From: JANNGZ01 sp031404155
Lineage (GTDB): Bacteria; Pseudomonadota; Gammaproteobacteria; Burkholderiales; Burkholderiaceae_C
Direction: 5' to 3'
Length of the DNA stretch: 7,530 nucleotides
NCBI GenBank assembly: GCA_031404155.1
Contig: JANNGZ010000168.1
Location: 1 to 7,530 of the forward strand
In this document: positions 1 to 5,309 of the stretch, piece after piece
Numbering within the stretch: position 1 is the first letter of the stretch
Layout of the letters: each line of letters starts with the position of its first letter
Position numbers and translations under genes: made by a program
Notes under the pieces: model-generated
Told to the model about the DNA's origin: nothing
What the model saw: the letters and a program-made list of their open reading frames with translations, nothing else
Database searches by the model: none

Positions 1-285
1 TCGTGCACGCACTGGGTTGAAGGTGCTGGCGCACCGCAGGGCGCCCACAATTCAGGGTGGCGACGGTACACCGGCTACAGCTGTGAAATCCATTGCCACA
101 CTAGGGATGCCCCCTGCGGCGGGCCATTCGAGCCAGAGGGGTGCCATGCGCCTTGCACGCCTGGCTGACCCCGTAGACAGACTGGTTTTTCTTGCACAGG
201 GCCACCGGCCGGTGCCTTGGGCCAGCGCATTGAATGCGCGGATCGGAACTGGCGAGGTCGAAGAAGCGCGAATCGGGTTCGCGGC
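1..285. other. No recognisable gene downstream of the mak-like kinase
   Basis: This stretch lies 3' of the kinase gene and runs to the window edge. Open frames exist on both strands, but each one runs into or through the kinase gene in another frame and none gives a protein I recognise. The composition looks less G/C-extreme than the coding regions, with small A/T runs near 184-192. A 12-bp perfect palindrome sits at 203-214 and a small hairpin at 22-35 (5-bp stems, 4-nt loop). Neither is followed by a T-run in the direction that would make it an intrinsic terminator for the kinase transcript. It may be a plain intergenic spacer or the edge of something outside the window. Confidence 0.5.
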
Positions 286-1197
286 TCAACGCCACAGCCA
301 CGCCGCACCGCGCACACCCGACGAATCGCCGTGTACCGCCACGCGCAGCGGCGTGTTCACCACGTCCGAGAACACATGCGGCGCCCAGCGCGCCGGCACC
401 AGGGTTGTCAACTCCGCGACGTTGCTCAGGCCACCACCGAGCACGATGACCTCGGGGTCGAGGATGTTGACCACCTGCGCCAGCGCGCGCGCCAGCCGCT
501 CGGCGTAGCGGTCGAGGCTCGCCTTTGCAACGGCGTCGCCGCGGTTCGCCGCGTCGACGATGCCGCGTGCGTCGAGCCCGTCGCCGCCGTGGCGCAGATG
601 GTCGGCCGCGAAGCCGGGGCCGCTGAGCAGGCTTTCGTTGCAGGCGCCGCGGCCACACCAGCATCGCGGTTCGCCCAGGCCTTCATCCTCGGCAAGCCTC
701 GGCGCAGGGTTGTGTCCCCACTCCCCGGCGATGCCGTTCGCGCCGCCCCAGGCGCGGCCGTCGATCGATATGCCAGCGCCGACACCGGTGCCCAGGATCA
801 CGGCGAACACCACGCGCGCGCCGGCACCCGCGCCATCCACCGCCTCGCTCACCGCAAGGCAGTTGGCGTCGTTCTCGACACGCACCGGGCGGCCGAGCGC
901 CTGGGCAAGGTCCCGGTCCAGCGCACGGCCGTTGAGCGCGGCCGAGTTCGCCCCTTTCACCAGGCCGGTGGCGGGCGAGAGGCAGCCCGGAATGCCGACC
1001 CCAACCGGCAAGCCGCGCACACCAAGTTGCCCCTCGGCACGCTCGACCAGCCCCGCGATGGCGCCGAGCACCGCGTCATAACCCCCGCCCGGCGTGGCGA
1101 TGCGTTGGCGCAGCAGAAAGCGTCCGCCGTCGCGCGCCAGCGCCGCGACCTCGATCTTGGTGCCGCCGAGGTCGACACCGATCAGCGCTTCGTTCAT
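286..1197 (-). CDS. mak: ROK-family fructokinase/mannokinase (Mak-like)
   Basis: A cytoplasmic sugar kinase of 303 residues that probably phosphorylates fructose (and mannose) with ATP. Visible motifs, in order: phosphate-binding DLGGTK at 9-14, GIPG at 68-71, VENDANCLAVSEAVDG at 107-122 with the catalytic Asp110, GTGVGAG at 136-142, GEWGHN at 158-163, the ROK zinc site (His162, Cys179, Cys181, Cys186), NILDPEVIVLGGG at 244-256 and a C-terminal HGDSSGVRGAAWLW block. From memory, several of these blocks match E. coli Mak (302 aa) almost word for word, so this assignment is firmer than a generic ROK call. The frame stays open upstream to 1359, but similarity to the family begins at Met 1197, so I place the start there. 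The Shine-Dalgarno is weak (AGG about 10 nt upstream) and lies in a hairpin. The gene diverges from the microprotein gene. Substrate preference is inferred from homology and not visible in the sequence. Confidence 0.9.
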   Translation of the reverse strand: MNEALIGVDLGGTKIEVAALARDGGRFLLRQRIATPGGGYDAVLGAIAGLVERAEGQLGVRGLPVGVGIPGCLSPATGLVKGANSAALNGRALDRDLAQALGRPVRVENDANCLAVSEAVDGAGAGARVVFAVILGTGVGAGISIDGRAWGGANGIAGEWGHNPAPRLAEDEGLGEPRCWCGRGACNESLLSGPGFAADHLRHGGDGLDARGIVDAANRGDAVAKASLDRYAERLARALAQVVNILDPEVIVLGGGLSNVAELTTLVPARWAPHVFSDVVNTPLRVAVHGDSSGVRGAAWLWR

Positions 1198-1207
1198 TCG
1201 GTGGCGG

Positions 1208-1224
1208 CCTGAAAGCGGTTCAGG
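1208..1224 (-). promoter_or_regulatory. Perfect inverted repeat overlapping the kinase ribosome-binding region
   Basis: Six-base arms CCTGAA and TTCAGG flank a 5-nt spacer, with the near edge 10 nt upstream of the kinase ATG. In the minus-strand mRNA the inner arm contains the only Shine-Dalgarno-like bases (CAGG). The element could therefore be an RNA hairpin that limits translation, or a DNA operator for a regulator of sugar use. The symmetry is visible; the function is inference. No convincing sigma-70 promoter hexamers stand out in the 191-bp divergent region between the kinase and the microprotein gene. Confidence 0.4.
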
Positions 1225-1378
1225 TCGGTCAAGATTTTCCGCGGGCGATGCGGCGCTTGGCATTTCGAGACCTCGTGTGCCGACGACAAAACGGCCACGC
1301 CGCGTAATGAACTTGAACCCTCGGCCGACCGAGCGCAACCCATGTTCGAGCGCGGCCAATCCCGGCCGCCCGGGTTTC

Positions 1379-1383
1379 GGAGG
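1379..1383 (+). promoter_or_regulatory. Strong Shine-Dalgarno sequence for the microprotein gene
   Basis: GGAGG sits exactly 5 nt before ATG 1389, an almost ideal match and spacing. It is the best ribosome-binding site in the window and the main argument that the short reading frame behind it is a real gene. Confidence 0.8.
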
Positions 1384-1388
1384 CCAGC

Positions 1389-1553
1389 ATGAAAGTCACC
1401 CGCATCGAAATGGCGATCGACGAATTCGACGCCGACAGCGACGACGATTTCGAAGGCTCCTGCGACGACGTTCGGCTGGCCTGGCTCGCGCAGCAGCTCG
1501 ACGGCGCACCCGCACCCGGCAACGAGTTCGATGCCGCCTGGTTCGACCGCTGA
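1389..1553 (+). CDS. Acidic 54-residue microprotein of unknown function
   Basis: I do not recognise a family. The protein starts MKVTRIEMAIDEFDADSDDD and ends FDAAWFDR. It has about 15 Asp/Glu against 4 Lys/Arg, for a net charge near -11, with a single Cys (25) and two Trp (32, 51). A motif (D/N)EFDA occurs twice, at 11-15 and 45-49. There is no signal peptide or membrane segment, so it should be cytoplasmic. Evidence that it is real: an ideal GGAGG ribosome-binding site, strong G/C bias at third codon positions, and a well-placed downstream partner gene only 23 bp away with its own good ribosome-binding site. The two are probably co-transcribed. The charge could suit binding a basic protein or metal ions, but that is speculation. 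The gene is short enough to be missed by routine gene callers. Confidence 0.72.
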   Translation: MKVTRIEMAIDEFDADSDDDFEGSCDDVRLAWLAQQLDGAPAPGNEFDAAWFDR

Positions 1554-1566
1554 GCGCATCGACACC

Positions 1567-1570
1567 GGAG
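1567..1570 (+). promoter_or_regulatory. Shine-Dalgarno sequence that fixes the start of the secreted-protein gene
   Basis: GGAG is followed by a 6-nt spacer and ATG 1577. The same reading frame is open far upstream (to 1094), so this site, together with the signal peptide that begins exactly at this ATG, decides the start. Confidence 0.7.
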
Positions 1571-1576
1571 CTGGCC

Positions 1577-2137
1577 ATGCCCAGGCGGACCGGCCCCTGT
1601 CTTGCCGCCGCCCTGGTCGCCATGGCAGGGCTCGCCACCGCATCCGCCGGGGCTCAGACGTCGACGACAGCCGCCGCCAGCCTGGCTGAGGCCGCGGCGC
1701 CGGCGCCATCGGCACCGGCCGGGTCCGATCCGGCGCCAAGATCCAGAGCCGACGAATTCGACCACGCCGACGCACCCGGCCTGGTGGCAAGGGCGCGCCC
1801 CAGCCTGTACCTGTCCTTGGCCTCGGTCGATCGCCGGCGCGGTTTTGAACTTGCGCCGATGCAGGCAACCGACGCGATGCTGGCGCTTCGGGTCCCGATC
1901 TCGGAACGCTCGCAGTTGAGCCTTGCCAAACAGGTGACCGCGGGCGGCGAGCCGTCGGCAAGCCGGGCCAGCAGCCTCCAACTGGGTTTCGAACTCGCAC
2001 CTTCAAGCGCGCAGGCGCTGGCCCAAAAGGGCCAGTTGTGGCGCGTGCAGACCAATGCGCACACCACGGTGGCGCTGCGCCTGCGCGGCGGGCGGCTCGG
2101 CTTGACCCTGCAAATGAAGTTCGCGGCTGCCGAATAA
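1577..2137 (+). CDS. Hypothetical exported protein with Ala/Pro linker and beta-rich C-terminal part
   Basis: A 186-residue protein I cannot place in a family. Residues 1-26 form a signal peptide: basic MPRR, a hydrophobic core LAAALVAMAGLA, and an AGA|Q cleavage site after residue 26. Residues 28-57 are a low-complexity Ala/Ser/Thr/Pro linker. Residues 75-183 contain alternating hydrophobic and polar stretches typical of amphipathic beta strands (SLYLSLASV, MLALRVPIS, SLQLGFELAP, TVALRLRGGRLGLTLQMKF). GFELAP occurs twice, at 89-94 and 137-142. There is no lipobox and the mature part has no Cys, so it should be a soluble periplasmic, secreted or outer-membrane-associated protein; a small beta barrel or hairpin is possible but unproven. 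It follows the microprotein gene by 23 bp, probably in one transcript, and converges on ligA across 135 bp with no canonical terminator visible. Confidence 0.75.
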   Translation: MPRRTGPCLAAALVAMAGLATASAGAQTSTTAAASLAEAAAPAPSAPAGSDPAPRSRADEFDHADAPGLVARARPSLYLSLASVDRRRGFELAPMQATDAMLALRVPISERSQLSLAKQVTAGGEPSASRASSLQLGFELAPSSAQALAQKGQLWRVQTNAHTTVALRLRGGRLGLTLQMKFAAAE

Positions 2138-2260
2138 CACGGCCGGGCCACGGCGACGTCGCAGCCCACGCCGCCGACGCTTCAAACACAGCGCTGGCCG
2201 CGCAACCGCGACGCCCAACCGAGGACGTCAAGCCGGAGCGCATCGCGCAGTACCGGGCCA

Positions 2261-2278
2261 GGCTCACCCGGCTCACCC
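2261..2278 (-). repeat. Tandem 9-bp duplication spanning the ligA stop codon
   Basis: Two perfect head-to-tail copies of GGGTGAGCC (minus strand) cover the end of ligA. Because the unit is 9 bp, the second copy places another TGA in frame two codons after the first, giving a double stop. Replication slippage is the likely origin. This is directly visible. Confidence 0.85.
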
Positions 2279-4387
2279 TGCCGCGAGCAGCGCGCGCAAC
2301 GCCGCCTCGTCGATCACCTCGACCCCCAGTTCACGCGCCTTGTCGAGCTTGCTGCCGGCTTCGGCACCTGCCACCAGGTAGTGCGTCTTCTTCGACACCG
2401 AACCCGCCACCTTGCCGCCGGCGGCTTCGATCATCTCCTTGGCTTCGTCGCGGCTCCAGGCCGGCAGCGTGCCGGTGATCACCAGCGTCTTGCCGCTCAA
2501 GGGTTTGGGTGAGGTGTCCGCAGTGCCCTCGTGCTCTGCCCAGGTGATGCCCGCCGCGCGCAACTGATCGGCCACTTCGCGGTTGTGCGGCTGCTCGAAG
2601 AAGCTGCGGATGCTCCGCGCCACCACCGGGCCCACGTCGTTGACTTCGAGCAGTTGCTCGACGCTCGCGTCCATCACCCGCCCGAGCGCGCCGAAATGTT
2701 GGGCCAGGTCCTTGGCCGTACTTTCGCCAACATGGCGGATGCCGAGCGAGTACAGGAAACGCGCGAGCGTGCTGCGTTTGCTACCCTCGATCGCCGCCAC
2801 CAGGTTCGCCGCACTCTTGTCGGCCATGCGTTCGAGCGCCGAGAGTTTGGCCCGCCCTTCGTCAGTGACCAAGGTGTACAGCTCAGGCAGGGTGCGGATC
2901 AAGCCGCCGTCCACCAGCTGGTCGACGATCTTGTCGCCCAGGCCTTCGATGTCCATCGCCCGCCGCCCCGCAAAGTGCAGGATCGCCTGCTTGCGCTGGG
3001 CCGGGCAAAAGAGGCCACCGGAACAGCGGTGGTCGATGCCGCCCTTCTCGCGCAGCACCGCGCTGGCGCAGACCGGGCACAACTTGGGCATGCGGAAATT
3101 GGGCACGTAGGCGGCGCGCGCGCCGGGCATGCGCCCGACCACTTCGGGGATGACGTCGCCCGCGCGCCGCACGACTACCGTGTCGCCGACGCGCACGCCC
3201 TTGCGCCGCAATTCGAAGAGGTTGTGCAGCGTGGCATTGCTCACCGTGGTGCCACCCACGAACACCGGCTCGAGCTTGGCCACCGGCGTCAGCTTGCCAG
3301 TGCGGCCGACCTGGATCTCGATGCCGTTCAGGCGTGTCGTCTGCTCCTGCGCCGGGTACTTGTGCGCCACCGCCCAGCGCGGCTCGCGGCTCACGAAGCC
3401 CAGGCGCTTCTGCAGTTCGAGCGAGTCGACCTTGTAGACCACGCCGTCGATGTCGAAGGGCAGCGCGTCGCGCAGCGCCGCCACCCGCGCGTGGAAGGCC
3501 ACCAGCCCGTCGGCGCCCTGCACCACCTCACGCTCGCTGTTCACCGGGATGCCCAGCTTGGCGAGTGCGCCGAGCGTGGCGCTGTGGGTAGCACTTTGCG
3601 TGGCGCCCTTGTCCACCGGCAGCGCCCAATCCTGCACCTCGCCGAGGCCATAGGCGAAGAAGCTCAAGGGGCGCTGCTTGACCAGCGCCGGGTCGAGCTG
3701 GCGGATCGCGCCGGCGGCGGTGTTGCGCGGGTTCACGAAGGTCTTCTCGCCACGCTCACGCTGGCGTTCGTTGAGCCGCTCGAAATCGTCGCGGCGCATG
3801 TAGACCTCGCCGCGCACCTCGAGCACCGCGGCCTGCACGCCGGCCAGCCGCCAGGGGATGGCGCTGATCGTGCGGATGTTCTGGGTCACGTCCTCGCCGG
3901 TCTCGCCATCACCGCGTGTCGCCGCCTGGGTGAGCACACCGTTTTCGTAGCGCAGGTTGATCGCCAGGCCGTCGAACTTCAGCTCGCAGGCGTAGGCCAG
4001 CGGCGGCACGTCGTCGGGCAGCGCAAGCTCACGGCGCACCCGCGCGTCGAAGGCGCGGGCGCCGGCCTCGCTGGTATCGGTTTCGGTGCGGATGCTGAGC
4101 ATCGGCACCACATGCCGCACCGGCTCGAAGCCGGCGAGCACCTGGCCGATCACCCGCAGCGTCGGCGAGTCCGCGGTGCGCAGCTCGGGCCGCGCGTCTT
4201 CGATCGCCTGCAGCTCACTGAACAAGCGGTCGTATTCGGCGTCCGGGATTTCCGGCGCGTCGAGCACGTAGTAGCGGTGGGCGTGGTGTTGGAGCAAGGC
4301 ACGCAACTCGGCAGCGCGTTCGGTCGACGCGCGCGGCGTGGCTTCCTGCGCGGCTTCAATCGACGGCTTTGGCGGTGCTGAATTCAT
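2273..4387 (-). CDS. ligA: NAD-dependent DNA ligase LigA
   Basis: Seals nicks between Okazaki fragments and in repair, using NAD+ to adenylate its active-site lysine. The 704-residue protein is complete: domain Ia with the HRYYVLDAPEIPDAEYD block near 37-53; the nucleotidyltransferase domain with active-site Lys137 in ELKFDGLAINLRYE, RGDGETGEDVT at 158-168, FVNPRNTAAGAIRQLDP at 217-233 and FDIDGVVYKV at 311-320; an OB fold around 350-420; a four-Cys zinc finger (Cys437, 440, 455, 461); helix-hairpin-helix repeats around 475-600; and a BRCT domain from about 627 to the end. It is slightly longer than E. coli LigA (671), partly through an N-terminal tail of about 20 residues and a short insert near 255-275. 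The start Met 4387 lacks a clear Shine-Dalgarno, but the family alignment fits it. It follows the dehydrogenase-like gene after 107 bp, so it may be transcribed from the smc-zipA side or from its own promoter. Confidence 0.98.
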   Translation of the reverse strand: MNSAPPKPSIEAAQEATPRASTERAAELRALLQHHAHRYYVLDAPEIPDAEYDRLFSELQAIEDARPELRTADSPTLRVIGQVLAGFEPVRHVVPMLSIRTETDTSEAGARAFDARVRRELALPDDVPPLAYACELKFDGLAINLRYENGVLTQAATRGDGETGEDVTQNIRTISAIPWRLAGVQAAVLEVRGEVYMRRDDFERLNERQRERGEKTFVNPRNTAAGAIRQLDPALVKQRPLSFFAYGLGEVQDWALPVDKGATQSATHSATLGALAKLGIPVNSEREVVQGADGLVAFHARVAALRDALPFDIDGVVYKVDSLELQKRLGFVSREPRWAVAHKYPAQEQTTRLNGIEIQVGRTGKLTPVAKLEPVFVGGTTVSNATLHNLFELRRKGVRVGDTVVVRRAGDVIPEVVGRMPGARAAYVPNFRMPKLCPVCASAVLREKGGIDHRCSGGLFCPAQRKQAILHFAGRRAMDIEGLGDKIVDQLVDGGLIRTLPELYTLVTDEGRAKLSALERMADKSAANLVAAIEGSKRSTLARFLYSLGIRHVGESTAKDLAQHFGALGRVMDASVEQLLEVNDVGPVVARSIRSFFEQPHNREVADQLRAAGITWAEHEGTADTSPKPLSGKTLVITGTLPAWSRDEAKEMIEAAGGKVAGSVSKKTHYLVAGAEAGSKLDKARELGVEVIDEAALRALLAAG

Positions 4388-4443
4388 GGCGCGCCAAGCA
4401 TGCCACGGCGCGGCACAAGGCCACCCTGCGGCATGGGCTCAGC

Positions 4444-4490
4444 GCTGGCGCGGCGCCAGCCTGGCGGAAACTCGGCGCGCGGTGCCGCGC
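4444..4490 (-). other. Two GC-rich hairpins between the dehydrogenase-like gene and ligA
   Basis: The first symmetric element, 4477-4490, begins 4 nt after the upstream gene's stop codon on the minus-strand transcript (6-bp GCGCGG-type arms around 2 nt). The second, 4444-4460, has 8-bp arms GCTGGCGC/GCGCCAGC around one central base. Only a short TTT follows the first, so neither is a canonical intrinsic terminator. They could slow transcription, protect the 3' end of the upstream message, or simply reflect high GC content. Confidence 0.4.
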
Positions 4491-4494
4491 AGCT

Positions 4495-5172
4495 TCAGCG
4501 CCCGAGTTGCTGGAGTTGCGACGACGGCAACGAGTGCAACCCGGGTGTGCCGTCTCGAACCACTCGCAACATCGCGCGCGCCACCGTCGCCGCTTCGATC
4601 GGCCGCACGCTGGCCGGCACCAGCGCGCCCAGCGGCTTGAGCAGGCGCTGCATCCATTGTTCGCCGGCGCGTCGTGGCTGGCCGAGTACGGCGCGGTCAC
4701 CGAGGAGCAGCGAGGGCCGCACGATCACCAACTGCTCGTAGCCGAGCGCGGCCATCGCCGCTTCCATTTCGCCCTTGACCCGGTTGTAGAACACCCCAGA
4801 GCGGGAGTCGGCACCGAGCGACGAGACCACCGCCAGCCGCGTCGCGCCGGCTGCGCGCGCGGCACGGGCCACCGCCAGCACCGCGTCGAAATCCACTGCG
4901 CGAAAGGCCTCTTTCGACCCGGCCTGCGCGATCGTGGTGCCCAGGCAGATGAACACATCGTCGACCGGCGGCAGGGTCGGCAACGCGGCGAAATCCACAA
5001 GATGCGTTTTCACTCGCGTGGCGCAGGCCGTGGCCGTGACACCCGGCGCGGCCCGCCGCAGCAGCAGGTGCACCGGGTCGTGTGAGGCACACAGCTCGGG
5101 CAGCAGGGCCGAGCCGATCAGGCCGGTAGCGCCGGCGAGCAACGCCGAGCGTGGGGTGGTCGCGGTTGTCAT
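4495..5172 (-). CDS. NAD(P)-binding atypical short-chain dehydrogenase-like protein (HTATIP2/TIP30-like)
   Basis: A cytoplasmic 225-residue Rossmann-fold protein. The dinucleotide-binding loop is LLAGATGLIG at 11-20 (GxxGxxG, Gly14/17/20), with a following basic RR (39-40) that may favour NADP. FICLGTT lies at 74-80, a serine strand VVSSLGAD at 115-122, and a YNRVK (Tyr129-x3-Lys133) catalytic-type pair, then VRPSLLLGDR at 151-160. The CLGTT...SSLGAD...Y-x3-K...RP-x-LLxDR order matches the HTATIP2/TIP30 group of atypical SDRs and their bacterial relatives. The substrate is unknown and it could act as a redox sensor and not as an enzyme. The frame is open upstream to 5265, but that part is translated repeat DNA, so Met 5172, directly before the Rossmann fold, is the start. 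The Shine-Dalgarno is poor. It sits between zipA and ligA, where I would expect those two to be neighbours. Confidence 0.88.
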   Translation of the reverse strand: MTTATTPRSALLAGATGLIGSALLPELCASHDPVHLLLRRAAPGVTATACATRVKTHLVDFAALPTLPPVDDVFICLGTTIAQAGSKEAFRAVDFDAVLAVARAARAAGATRLAVVSSLGADSRSGVFYNRVKGEMEAAMAALGYEQLVIVRPSLLLGDRAVLGQPRRAGEQWMQRLLKPLGALVPASVRPIEAATVARAMLRVVRDGTPGLHSLPSSQLQQLGR

Positions 5173-5190
5173 GTGTGCACCGACTGGTTG

Positions 5191-5301
5191 CTCCTTCCCC
5201 CTCGACGGGGGAAGGTTGGGATGGGGGTGTTCGCGCTTGGGAGCCGACCTGCCCTGTCCGCTCACCCCCTCCCCAACCCTTCCCCGTCAAGGCGGAGGCA
5301 G
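5191..5301. repeat. Inverted pair of REP-like extragenic elements
   Basis: Two 39-bp elements, 5191-5229 and 5263-5301, are inverted copies of each other. My hand alignment finds 8 mismatches in 39 positions, about 79% identity, separated by 33 bp. Each has a C-run/G-run core with a T/A-poor hairpin and a flanking CCCAACC/GGTTGGG block. This is the look of the small REP/BIME elements scattered between genes in many high-GC proteobacteria. The pair starts 18 bp upstream of the dehydrogenase-like gene's ATG and ends 8 bp after the zipA stop codon, filling most of the 137-bp gap. A transcript through it could fold into one long hairpin. It may act as an mRNA boundary or attenuator, or be inert. 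Confidence 0.75.
5193..5215. repeat. Perfect 9-bp stem hairpin inside the first REP-like element
   Basis: CCTTCCCCC (5193-5201) pairs perfectly with GGGGGAAGG (5207-5215) around the 5-nt loop TCGAC. The equivalent hairpin in the second copy (around 5277-5297) has decayed through mismatches. No T-run follows on either strand, so this is a stable structure but not a classical terminator. Confidence 0.8.
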
Positions 5302-5309
5302 GCAGGAAG

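Noticed and set aside
203..214. 12-bp palindrome as a transcription terminator for the kinase
   Set aside because: It has no loop, and the nearby A/T run is A-rich and not U-rich in the kinase transcript.
217..1212. A 331-codon plus-strand frame antisense to the kinase
   Set aside because: It covers the well-supported Mak-like gene, has Arg/Ala-rich low-information sequence and matches no family I know.
1198..1359. A 54-residue N-terminal extension of the kinase
   Set aside because: ROK similarity begins exactly at MNEALIGVDLGGTK. The extension is basic, lacks family similarity and includes the inverted repeat region.
2138..2272. Bidirectional terminator between the exported-protein gene and ligA
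   Set aside because: Short GC-rich symmetries exist (for example a 10-bp palindrome at 2153-2162), but none is followed by a T-run in either direction.
1194..2276. A 360-codon minus-strand frame opposite the microprotein and exported-protein genes
   Set aside because: The plus-strand genes have good ribosome-binding sites and a signal peptide. The minus frame has no recognisable start signal or domain and overlaps the ends of both the kinase and ligA.
2531..4381. A 616-codon open frame on the plus strand, antisense to ligA
   Set aside because: The minus strand here encodes a complete LigA with all motifs. The antisense frame is His/Arg/Ala/Val-rich with no recognisable domain, as expected when high-GC codons leave the opposite strand free of stops.
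5173..5265. A 31-residue N-terminal extension of the dehydrogenase-like protein
   Set aside because: It is a translation of REP-like repeat DNA; the Rossmann fold begins a few residues after Met 5172.
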